A DNA stretch of 64,000 nt from Puccinia triticina (lineage: Eukaryota; Basidiomycota; Pucciniomycetes; Pucciniales; Pucciniaceae): NCBI RefSeq assembly GCF_026914185.1, contig NC_070575.1:124001-188000 (forward strand), read 5' to 3'. Under the pieces are notes generated by a model. It did not search any database and was not told the origin of the DNA. It was given only the letters and a program-made list of their open reading frames with translations. This document shows positions 49,501 to 59,813 of this stretch, piece by piece. A program made the position numbers and the translations under genes. How positions within the stretch are numbered: position 1 is the stretch's first letter; each line of letters opens with the position of its first letter.

Positions 49501-51870
49501 ATGCAAGTAACACCGGCGTCAATACTTTTTTGTATTAACCGCGTCCGTTCCTTCTGAATTGACTCTGCTTGAATGGACTCCTGGTGCGACTCTCTGAAAG
49601 GATTTGGTAAGAGAGTTTGCTCTTCTGCTTGAACAGACCAGCAACTCCATTAAATCAGACTCCAGAGTCATGTTGTCAAGTCTGTTCAAGCAGACTCATC
49701 AAGCGGACTTGGTGATCAAATTTCACCAAGTCCGCTGTGGTGTTCAAACCAGTACAGGCCCTCAAGATCATCAAAATCCTGAATCCATCAAGATCAGAAA
49801 TCCCAACAGCAAAACTGTTCAGCCTCAAGATTCTCATCAAGCCCCTCATTCTCAATATCCTTCAAGATTTATCCTCAAGATCTCTTTCCCCTTATTTTTC
49901 TTTATGCTCTTTTTCATGTTTCTTGGTCCTAACACATGAGTCATGTGGGTTTTGTTTTGGTTGTTTGTGTTGTTTGTTTTTCTCCTTTGCTCTTTCTGTT
50001 CCTTTCCTTGGTTTCTTCCTTTCTTATTATGGTTTGTTTCTTGTTTGAGTGTTGTGGTGTTTCTTCCTTTTCCTCTTTTCTTGTTTGATGTTTGTAGTTA
50101 GGGATGTGATGACATGTCCTGTGACATGTCACTCCCCAGAGTCCAAGTTCGAGTTCGAACTTGGAGGATGGGACGGCATGGGACTTGCTCTGATCCAAGA
50201 GAAATTTCATCACCCTTTTCTGATCCGCTGGCAGTATCCCCAGCACTATTCTTGATCCTTTATCTCTGATCCTGATCCCTTATCATCATCTGATCCTCAA
50301 CAAACCAACCACCGCCGACGGTATTCCATCCCCGTCGTCTCTCAAAAATCCCCCCCCAACGCTATCACTTTCTGATCCTCATTGCTCTTCATCCGGACCA
50401 CCACGAGGGCAGCCTCAACAGCACCTTTCCCCTCGACGCTCTGCCTACCGCCTGGCACGGTAGGAGTTCCACACCGCTCAACCATATTGCTTGAATGGAC
50501 TCTTATCACACATCAATAATCAATCCCGTTCAAGCAGATTGCTCAAACGGACTCTTACAGACACCAGTTCCATTCAAGCAATGTTAAACTGATAATTGAT
50601 CTGCATGAATTCAGCAATCATAAGACCTACATAATTCCCCTCATCATATATGCTTGACAATCCCATCATCATCATCAACTTTCACAGTCTCTTCATTCTC
50701 AACAATCCCATTATCATCAATTCTTGCCCTCCCATCATTACCAGAAATATTCACATTCCCATGTTCTTTTTCTCTGTGGCAGGAGCACCAACATTCTATT
50801 TATCAGCCTCAAGATTTTCCTCATACTCAACAATCAAATAATCCAAATCATGAGTGGTCTTCATCCCCAAATTTCCATCAACATTGACAACAGACCCCTG
50901 CATACACAGTATCATCAAAATCATGAATCTCCTAAAAAATTCAATTGTCACACACAAAACCAATCTAAACACAGTATCATCTAAATCATGAATCTTCTTA
51001 CAATTTCAATCCTCAACCATAAAACCAATCTGAACACAGCTCACACAAATCTCCATCCCAGTATGGAAATAACAATCATGGCAACTGTGAGAATACCAGC
51101 CAAGGGGACCAACAATCTTCTAATAAATTGAGAAGACTGTTGCAAACTAAAGCTGCAGAAAATGGTAAGCAAAAGCAAACCTTTTCCGCAGTGCAAAGCG
51201 CAGTGCGGTGGGAGTTTGAAAACTAATTACATCTCCATGATGCATACAGTGAGAACAACCGCAAGCAGCAAAAACAAGCTCAAGGGAAAATCCGAGAGCA
51301 AGTCTCTACTCAAGCGAATAACAACAAGCGCCAAAGGTAAGCAGTTGTTATAAGACTAGAGTACGATGATTAGATAGTAGCTAACGCTCTATCCATTTCT
51401 CTAGGCACAGTCCCAGCAGAAAAGACCAGCGCAACCGAACCCACTTGAACAGGTGGAGAAAAACTTGGTGAGTGACTGTGTTGTAGGCAGATTGGCTAAA
51501 GAAACAAAAAGGCTGATGTGGAGGGACGGATGCTCATTAGAAAACGTCGCAATACTCCTGAGTCGTTTTGCCGAATCAAGCCAAACCCAGGGCAGCAAAA
51601 GCTAAAAGCTCCATCAAAGTAAGGACAGAAGGATTGAACCTTGGTAGCAAGAAGGATAGCTAATGGTCATCTACTTAACGCAGAAACAATCATCCAGATC
51701 CAGAAAAAGAAACCTGTTTTTACCATACTTTCTTTTTATCTAAAACTCTTTTATCAAAGAGACTGCAGCCTATTGCCTGCTCTTAGGTAAAGATGCTTCT
51801 CACTTTTATACATTTAACTATTATGAGTTGAAAGTAGTTAGAAAACTAACAAAAAGAAATAAACTCTTAG
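49500..51870. other. Repeat-derived region without supported genes
   Basis: A hairpin GCGGACTTGGTG/CACCAAGTCCGC lies at about 49700-49732. A near-palindrome TCCAAGTTCGAGTTCGAACTTGGA lies at about 50140-50164. From 50640 to 51060 the sequence is simple (ATCATC and CAAAAT-like). Fragments of AAGCAGACT/TCAAGCGGACT motifs recur at 49600-49740 and 50500-50590 and may belong to one element. Confidence 0.4.
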
Positions 51871-52339
51871 TTATTTGAGTTCTTTCAGCAACCACACCTC
51901 CAGGTTGTCTATTTTTAACCTGCTCAGCTCCCAGAGTGCTTCACCAAGAAATACGCAGAGTCCATCTCAAACTTATGAATATTCTTCAAATTTATCCCCT
52001 GTGCATATACCCGCAAACTGGAATGACCCACCTGAAATTGATTTGGGCCTTATTCAGGAACAAATTGATTCAAGTTTATCTCAAGAGAAGGATTTTTAAA
52101 TGATCCTCCTGCTGGAAATTTGGTTGAACATGATTTCACAGGTAACCATTCCTTCAAAAATATTCCAAGAATCATGTCAACAGACCAAATGCATGGTGTT
52201 GGACTGAGCCTCCTGGGTTCATATCAGAAACTTTGAGGGCAGTGAGATGTTGTGTGAAGTGTCAAGCAATAATCTTCACAGGATAAACAACCTAACTTTG
52301 CTGCCACCAAGGTAGGATCACTTCATAAAAACCACCCCC

Positions 52340-53200
52340 ACCCCCTGAATTGCTTCAGATCTTCAAAATTACATATCAACCCAATATAACTGAGGGAAAT
52401 CAACTCATTCTATCCATCTGCTTGATAAATAGCAACTTCACATTTACATCTCTTGGAGTCAATGCCTCAACCAGAGATGCACTCAACAATCAAGGTGAAG
52501 GTATCCATACATTCAAGGTGAAGGGTACAATTCAACATAACATTGGAAGTTTGCTTCCACTTTCACAGGAATTCCCCAAATTCTTACAGCTGGACATATA
52601 TGACACAGAAAATGAGTTTTAAAACCACAGAGTTCATGGTGAAAATCTACTTCCAGGACTTATTCAAAGAATCTAAACAATCCTTCACCATTAATATCCT
52701 CTCATGCAACAGTTTGAATTTGTTCCATCTGAAATAAATCCAAATCACTCAATAAGGCTTACTGATAATGCTACAAATGTGGATCAAAGAGTTTACAAAC
52801 TCCCAACAGGTGACCAAATTGCTTAATAAGAATGCTCAGGAACCTTGATTGAACAATGGGACTTTGTAATGGAACCAGGTTGGGCCCGAATGTGATTTAC
52901 ACAAGAGTTGTATCAGGTAACAGAGTTAATGATTCTGTGCCCATCCCTCAGAGTCACATTCCTTTCACATCTGACCCAGATAAGTCTTGAGCTGTCTGGA
53001 CTGCCTTTCAAGCTCATACACAAGAAATTTACTGTCAATCTTGCCTCCTCCCTCACAATCAATAAATCTCAAGGTCAAAAAATTGGTAATTTTGGTATTG
53101 TACTTCATGAACCTGTGTTTTGCATTGTCAAGAAGCAAGTCAAGCCAAACTACTAAGGTAGTGATTCCACAGCCTGAAAGTGGCCAGCCTTCATAATAAA
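52340..53200 (+). pseudogene. Helitron fragment (Rep N-region joined to helicase end)
   Basis: Positions 52350-52622 read F-T-F-T-S-L-G-V-N-A-S-T-R-D-A, G-T-I-Q-H-N-I-G-S-L-L-P-L and L-Q-L-D-I-Y-D-T-E-N-E, which match the conserved N-terminal Helitron helicase-like domain. Positions 52908-53156 read L-P-F-K-L-I-H-K-K-F-T-V-N-L-A-S-S, S-L-T-I-N-K-S-Q-G-Q and V-L-H-E-P-V-F, the last motifs of the PIF1-like helicase. A-L-S-R-S follows in another frame. The HUH nuclease and most of the helicase are missing, so this is an internally deleted relic. Helitron termini were not located. Confidence 0.7.
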
Positions 53201-53675
53201 CTTCAAAAATTGTTCAAAAGGAATTTCTCTCACATTTTCAGAGTTTTTGAGTATCTCTCATCACCATTTTTCCAAATATTTACTTTTTCAGTAACAAATT
53301 TTGTGTCTTTTCCCAAAATAAAATGCCCTTATTTCACCAAGTTTTCACTTGAAATTTTGTTTTTCAACCTATTTTTCAGTTTAAATTTGGTTTCTCCTTT
53401 GACTGAATGCATAGTCACCCTGAAATTGCATCATCAGAGGTTTGAAAATTTTATCTCATTTCCTTTGCTCTGTCCCATTCCCTTTTGGGCCTTTCACATC
53501 CTGTGACTTTCACACCCCCTGTAACCCCAAATTTGGGGGCTATGCCCTTGCTGTAATTTACAAACCCCTATGAATTTAAAACCCCCTGGAACCCCAAATT
53601 TGGGGGCTTCCCCTTGTTCTCTGTATAAGCATATTAGTAGTAGTAGTAGTACAGATTATAACATCAACAACATTA

Positions 53676-53787
53676 CACCAGGAAAAAAGAATGATCCCTT
53701 GCCAACAAGTGACATAGCAAAGTAGAAAGGGGCCTTTGTACTTTTTGATGTCACTTGCAGACAAGTGATCATTGTTTTTTCCTGGTG
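53676..53787. mobile_element. 112-bp MITE with TTA target duplication
   Basis: Starts CACCAGGAAAAAA and ends TTTTTTCCTGGTG. The arms continue with TGATC(C/A)CTTG and AAGTGACAT matches. TTA lies on both sides (53673-53675 and 53788-53790), consistent with PIF/Harbinger-type 3-bp duplications. A partial relative lies at about 42078-42130. Confidence 0.72.
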
Positions 53788-54079
53788 TTAGAGGAACTTC
53801 ACCATAACAAACCACATTATCCATAGTTATAACCGGTCTAAAAAGAAATTCTCTTAGATATTTAGGTCTGATAGAGATTACTATATAAAAGTAAGAGCTA
53901 TCTTGGAATCTGCCACATTTTCTTAAATATTGATTAGAAGACTCTTGGTTATTTGCATAGTACTATTAGAGGGGAAGGTCTTTCAAACCACCTGTAGATT
54001 GTAATAGCCTTTCAACCTATCATACAATTTATTTCCCCCTCAAAGGAACTTTGATTACCCATCCATCCCTGGAGTCCTA

Positions 54080-54607
54080 CGCCGCCCATGGGCAGCCCGT
54101 GGGCTTCCATACCTCTTTGGCCCGTGGGCTACCCGCGGGCCTCAGCTCATGAGGCCAAATTACGTAGTCACATTTCAGATTGCAGGGGGGAATAGGGGGC
54201 TCTGAGATGCCCCCTACACTTTACATAGACAGAGAAACAGAGAAATAAAAACGTAAATCACTTTGTGGCTGCTAGTTTGCTTGCGTTCATCCAGTCTTGA
54301 GGGGTAGGGTTTATTTTGCAACTCTGTTTGCAGATTCACTTCAATGTCAATATCCCCGGCGTTGGAACTACGTATGTTGACAGGCCGCAAGAGGTCAAAG
54401 CGTGGATGCCAATCTGGCAGATGGTGCCGCAGGTTCAAACAGACTCGTATCCCCGGGGGCGCCCCTCGGGCTACCCAAGCCCGCCCGGCTTTGGTCACGG
54501 GTCTGTTGGGTCAGGCCAACTTCACAAATTTCCCCAAAAAGGCAACCCAAACCCAGCCTGAACCCGGCCGGGTTCAGGCTGCCCAATTGCCATGCCTAGC
54601 TCTGGCC
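54080..54607. other. Transposon-like fragment with GC-rich ends
   Basis: The left side carries GGGCAGCCCGTGGGC and related GCCCGCGGGC palindromes. The right side ends TTGCCATGCCTAGCTCTGGCC. Inverted versions of both blocks occur at 42136-42265, so this is a repeat family. Its ends and class are not resolved. Confidence 0.4.
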
Positions 54608-54970
54608 ATCAATCCACAGCTGGTACATCATAGCACAAATGCCATAACTGAGTATATATTTGTTTGCCTTGCACAGCCAGCAGCAGCTAGTGTAGCTCAT
54701 TCTGCCATGTGCACATACAGCTTGTGATGTGCATCTGCTCAGGACTAATCTGCTCAAGCAACACCTGAGTTGTTTGACACCCCTCTCTCTAGATTGGCAC
54801 TGGGACAAGGGCATTGATAAATGCACACCCACGCCCACGCCCTTTGAAAAGGGCATGTGGGGCCGCACACCCTGTATTTGCGGAGGGCGTGCACACCCCT
54901 GTATGGGTGTGCAAGGGCATGCATGCCCCTGTATGGGTGTGCAAGGGCGTGTACACCCCTACATGGGTGT

Positions 54971-55318
54971 GCCCCGTGCCTGCTTGCCAAGAGAGATACC
55001 TCTTGGCAAGCAGGCATACACATCCCTGCTTGCCAAGAGAGATACCTCTTGGCAAGCAGGCATACACATCCCTGCTTGCCGAGAGAGATACCTCTTGGCA
55101 AGCAGGCATACACATCCCTGCTTGCCGAGAGCCCCTCGGCGGGCAGATGTACATATACCTGCTCCACAAGAGCCCCTTGGAGGGCAGGTGCAAGTATAAC
55201 TGCTTGCTGAGGGGCTCTCGGCAAGCAGGGATGTGTATTCCTGCTTGCCAAGGGGCTCTTGGCAAGCAGGGATGTGTATGCCTGCTTGCCAAGAGGAATC
55301 CCTTTTGGCAAGCAGGCA
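54971..55318. repeat. Tandem hairpin array, seven units, orientation flips mid-array
   Basis: Each unit of about 50 bp is itself a palindrome, CCTGCTTGCCAAGAG ... CTCTTGGCAAGCAGG. The spacer is CATACACATCC in the first half and GGGATGTGTAT in the second, so the whole array is also an inverted repeat, centred near 55150-55200. The flanks repeat the theme: GCACACCCCTGTATGGGTGTGC-like units on the left (about 54888-54975) and CACGCCCATACAGGGGTG on the right (about 55335-55352). Open frames across it read as repeats such as L-P-R-E-I-P-L-G-K-Q-A and are not taken as genes. Confidence 0.9.
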
Positions 55319-55352
55319 CGGTGCACGCCCTTGCACGCCCATACAGGGGTGT

Positions 55353-55867
55353 TGTGGTGATTTATATGGGCATGCGTGGTAGAATGTCCACTCGGAGATA
55401 GCACGGGTGGGAATGCACAGAGCGGCTCAGGCAGAGTGCATTCCGGTGACATAAGCACTGAGGATGATTTCAGGAAAGCACACTAAGAAAGCTTACAGAA
55501 AGTCAAGCGCGGATTGCAGATTGCAGATTGCAGATTTTGGATTGGGTATTTGGACCAGAGCAGAAAGACAGGACTGGACTGTGGCAGACTGCACACATGG
55601 ACTGGTAGCAGTGGCGCGTCAATCTCATGCAAGAGGCAAACTTGTGATTTCCTTGGTAAATTGAACCATGCAATCTGGTCTGGAAAGTGTGTAACTTGTG
55701 TGTGATTTGTCACTCTATTGTACTAGGGTCACAAATCACACACTTTTCAGACCAGAGGGACATGTCAAGCTGAATTGTTTCCAAACTGTGACACCCTCAT
55801 TTACTTGGGAAAAATTCACCTCTGGTCTGAAAAATATGTGATTTGTCACCCTATTATACTTTTCATC
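55353..55867. other. Intergenic, inverted-repeat-rich, no gene
   Basis: A hairpin with arms TCTGGTCTGGAAAGTGTGT and CACACTTTTCAGACCAGA lies at about 55671-55758, with a related one-armed copy at about 55811-55840. Confidence 0.5.
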
Positions 55868-56302
55868 CCAGAGGCAACAATGGGAAGTTACATCATCCAG
55901 TTCGCCTAGGTGTGATTTAGTTATCCAGTCCTATGTGGTGTGAAATCCAACATAAATTGAATCTGTGGGTTTCAAGAGAAAGGTTTAATGTTGGTTAACA
56001 ATATGGACTCCAATTCATTCCAAGGAAATCCTTTTTTTTGATGTTAAAATAACGCTTTTGTGACCAAATATCAGTTATCTGGTCTAAGTTACCCAGATAA
56101 CTGATTTTTGGTCACAAAAGTGCAACATCAAAAATAGGAGTATCTTGGAAAAAAAGTGGAACCATACTGTGAATCAGCATTCAGCCTTTCTTTTGACACC
56201 CACAGATTCAATTTATGTTGAATTTAACACCACAGAGGACTGGATAACTAAATCACACCTAGGAGAACTGGTTAACATAACTTCACATTGTTGCCAGAGG
56301 GG
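55868..56302. mobile_element. Large fold-back element, about 435 bp
   Basis: The two halves pair over about 200 nt each: AGAGGCAACAATG on the left and CATTGTTGCCAGAG on the right. Next come TAGTTATCCAGTCCT/GGACTGGATAACTA and AATTGAATCTGTGGGT/ACCCACAGATTCAATT. The centre is near 56090, with TGACCAAA.ATCAGTTATCTGG complementary to CCAGATAACTGAT.TTTGGTCA. No target duplication was settled. Confidence 0.75.
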
Positions 56303-56426
56303 AATTTCTGCTAATTAAATGAGAAAATTTATCTGTAACTGCCCTGATGGACTACAATTTGTCACCCGTACGTGCATACAATAGGGTGAAAAATCACACA
56401 CCAATCACATCCTGTTGAGGCCACAG

Positions 56427-57219
56427 CAACACCGTAACAGCTACACTACGCTACAAAAAGCGGCATTATAGCGTAGCGTAGCAATGTCCCGCTATTCCTA
56501 CAACCGCATAGTGAAAGCGGAGCGGGATTGTTGCTACTATCAGCGGTAGCGTAGCAACAGTCCCGCTATGATAAATTGGAACTCCATGTAGCGGAGCAAA
56601 TTTTTTGCGCTATCACTATGAAATAGCAAAGCTGTAGCGCAGTAGCGCACCAATGTGCTATTCTCCGCTGTTAGCGGGGAAACCACGCTTTACCGCTATC
56701 AGCGCCTGAAAAGTGCATCCCGGGCGCGCGGCGCAGTCTCACCAATCAATGTGTGATTGGACACAAGATGCACCACCCTCATTGTTGGACACGGCGGCCG
56801 AAAATCCCAAGTTCAAATCTGACCTCAAGAAATAAAAATAATACTATTCCTTCCCCCTTAGAAGTTAGATGAAATAACAGTTATTTTCCCCTGCCCTTTG
56901 AAATGAATGTTTTTTCCCCCTGCACCCAACGCTATTATAGCAAAAAGCACACTAGCGCTCTGAACTCGCTATTCAGCGGCACCAAGCCTCTAAAAAGCGG
57001 CTATCTAGCGGGTTTGCCGCTATTATAGTGGTTAGCGTAGTGGTGGCCCGCTTTTTGCCGCTACAAATAGTGCGCTATTATGATCTGGGTTCCCACCCCC
57101 TATTCCTGAACAAAGAAGCAAAGTGGCATGGCCGCTTCCCTCAGCGTAGCAAGGCTGACCTGGAATTCACTACGCTTCCGCTACGCTCCTGCTTTGCGTA
57201 GCGTAGCTGTTGCGGTGTT
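56427..57219. mobile_element. hAT-like element with GCTA-rich palindromic interior
   Basis: An 8-bp duplication GGCCACAG lies on each side (56419-56426 and 57220-57227). The left end reads AACACCGTAACAGCTAC and the right end is the complement of AACACCGCAACAGCTAC; the exact outer base is ambiguous by one or two positions. The 793-bp interior has no transposase. It is full of short TAGCG, GCGTAGC and CGCTAT motifs that can pair with each other. Confidence 0.7.
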
Positions 57220-57270
57220 GGCCACAGCAACAGGTACACAAGGCTGAAATGGTTCCAACACCATTCAGAT

Positions 57271-58119
57271 TAGGGCTGGACCCCGGGTGATACCCGAGAG
57301 CCTCCATCCCAGCCGTGGTAATACCCATTGGGAATACCCAAGCAGAATATCAGTGGATGATGCTTCCGTGAAAATACCCATGGTTACCAGGTCGGGTACA
57401 CGGGTATGTGCGGGTATTTTACCTGGAGGGTACCTGCGGATATTCCTGGTGTATACAGGGTATATCTGCGGGTACCCGGTCTCTCCAGCCCATTTCATGT
57501 GCCATGATACTCGATCCTTGTATCAAGATGGGCTAGATAGAAAACAACCTCTCATTCTTGTCTGACAAACTCGGAATCAGACTGGATCAAGCCACTATTC
57601 TGGCTAATTTCAAATACAAGGCTTGTCACTTTGATCACAGTCCTTCTAAGTGTGGTACCAGCAAACCACAACCATCACCAGTTCAATGTTCAATCCTAGC
57701 GGACGTCTTTGGATCTGTACAGACAGCAAACGGCCTTGAAGCGGAAATCAGTCAATACCTCAAAGAGATAGCCAAACCAGGCGAGGCCGAGGTACTAGAA
57801 TACTGGAAGTGCAGGAAATCAACCTACCCTTTTCTCTGAGGAATGGCAAAGTGCTTCCTGGCCATTCCTGCTACCAGCGCATTTTCGGAGCAAGTATTTT
57901 CAAAATTAGACATGAAAAAAAATCCAAAAAGCCCTGACTCCTGAGGCAGTTGTCTTAGCCCAAATACCCGTCGGTCCCCGTGAGATTGGCGGAGTGCCCC
58001 AACTTTTATACCCAAGAATGCCCGGCGGGTACTTTTAGAAAAAAATCCTGCCGGCCCCCAACCCGTTGGGTCGGATAGCCGGGTATACCCGTCGACCCCG
58101 TCCCCAGGGTCCAGCCCTA
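57271..58119. mobile_element. hAT element remnant with exact 8-bp duplication
   Basis: The terminal inverted repeat TAGGGCTGGACCC is perfect over 13 nt. An exact ATTCAGAT duplication lies on both sides (57263-57270 and 58120-58127). The interior carries a transposase end, which confirms the hAT superfamily. Inside each end are further GGGTA.TACCCG motifs. Confidence 0.88.
57558..57980 (+). pseudogene. hAT transposase C-terminal fragment
   Basis: The frame reads E-I-S-Q-Y-L-K-E-I-A-K-P, E-V-L-E-Y-W-K, then a stop at 57837-57839. It continues G-M-A-K-C-F-L-A-I-P-A-T-S-A-F-S-E-Q-V-F-S-K-L, the hAT dimerisation motif. The rest of the transposase is deleted. Confidence 0.75.
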
Positions 58120-58379
58120 ATTCAGATTGATGTCACCCTCTGGTACAAACAGTGTGGTACAAACAGTGTGTGAGTGGTGCTTTACACTTTAGTTAAACTT
58201 TGGTTACAGACAATTTGTGTTCTGTGGTCCAGTTTAGTTACTACTGAGAAGAGATGTTCACTTTGAATCCAGATACCCGCAAACCTTTTTAGTCATTTCT
58301 GGACATCTGCATCTGCATCCCACAGCGGATACCCGCTGTAAGACTCAAAAGTGGTTGTGAAACCCTTTTGCTGAATGGA

Positions 58380-58955
58380 GAAGGGGATGAAGGAGGTGCA
58401 AGCTCTGCCCTTCTATACTACCAGCTACAAGACCCACCAAGGTAAGCTCGGCAAGTTTTAATAAGTGATAGGAGTGGTTATCTCAAGATAAGTTTCTTGT
58501 GACACAGTACAAAAAGTTTGTTATTCAGTATGTGAGGGTTGTTATATGTAAGTAAGAGGGTTGAGTGGGTACGTAAGTGTTTTGGGTGATGGGTGAGTAT
58601 AAAACTTGATGAGTGATAAACTGAGGAACTAAAAATGGGGGGGGGGAAGAGAGCTCCTTATATAGACAAATGTAAGGGATTTTGGCTCCAGGGCAGCCCC
58701 TGAGTGAGGTATTTTAGCTGGCCTGGGCTGTACAACATGAGGGAGTTCAGAGGGAGTGGCTGTGTACAATTTATGCAAGGGGTGCATAAATGAGCAGGGG
58801 CTGTGCCAGATGATGCCATAATTTACGCAAGGGGTGCATAAGCTGTGTGGGGAATGATCATGTCATGTAATAAGACCAAAGAAAGCGGAGTTAGAAGGAA
58901 CTAGAATGTGGGGAACCATTCAGTTGAAGGGGCACAGCCTGCAGGGGCAGTGCTG
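58380..58955 (-). repeat. LTR-like copy B, minus orientation
   Basis: On the minus strand it shows ATGACATCATGCAGCACTGC, CCCTGGAGCCAAAATCCCTT, TATATAAGGAGCTCTC and a C-rich run, in the same order as copy A near 49000-49240. Two copies of a TTTAYGCAAGGGGTGCATAA motif lie at about 58772-58832. Confidence 0.45.
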
Positions 58956-59813
58956 CATGATGTCATATACATAACAAACAAATCCAAACCAACATACGTA
59001 GTGGGGATAGAATGGTGCAGAGAAAGGTGACTTCAGGCACCTGACAGGTGGTTGACTGGGTGCTACAGGTTGTCCAAAGGGTCTAACTTCCAGTGTAGTA
59101 GGGCTCCAGTGATGCTTCCAGTGGGGAATAGGGGTTACTTTAGCCATGGGGTCCATTTATGGTGTCCAATGGATGGTATCTCAAGGCCTTCTGTATGTAC
59201 ACAAGAAAAACTTTTGATTTTTCACATTTTTGCATACCACACCAGTTCAAGCTCTAGTCCTTGAGCTGTATTCTAGCTGTCCTGGCCCGTTGTGGAACTC
59301 CTAAAAGATCAGGAAAGCGCTGTGAGGGGAAATAGTCAACTACACTACTAATAATGTAGAAGAGGCTACAGGTGCTGGTGAGGCTGCCCTCTTGACTAAT
59401 GCTGATGGAGAGAGGGTTGCACTAAGAAAAATAAAAAGGTGTGCCTTATGATATCTTTGACTTAGATGGCTTTAACACTGATGGGTTTGAGGTGTACCAA
59501 TCCTACTGAGTGAGAGAGGAGAAGTGAGATGAGGCGAAATGTTGGAACCACAATTCTCAACAAGGCTTTAGTGGCACAATGGAGGAGCAACAGTCTTGAG
59601 AGACTGGAGAGAAATAGGGCAGCAAGAATGTTTTTCTCACCGGATGCAGCTCAGGTATGGAGGCGGAGAATGAAGGAGAGAACCAATGGTTTGATTTGCA
59701 TGACAATGCTATAATATAAATAGACTATGTACATGCAACAGACTTTTGGTTTTGAGATGAAATGAATAAGAAACCATATTGAATAAAGTACATTCTTTGA
59801 GACTACACATGAA

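Noticed and set aside
54971..55318. CRISPR array
   Set aside because: The joiners are constant rather than unique spacers, the flanking genome is fungal and there are no cas genes.
54754..55458. Long open frames on both strands across the hairpin array, up to 234 codons
   Set aside because: They translate the tandem repeat in every frame (for example L-G-K-Q-A-Y-T-S-L-L-A) and have no family features.
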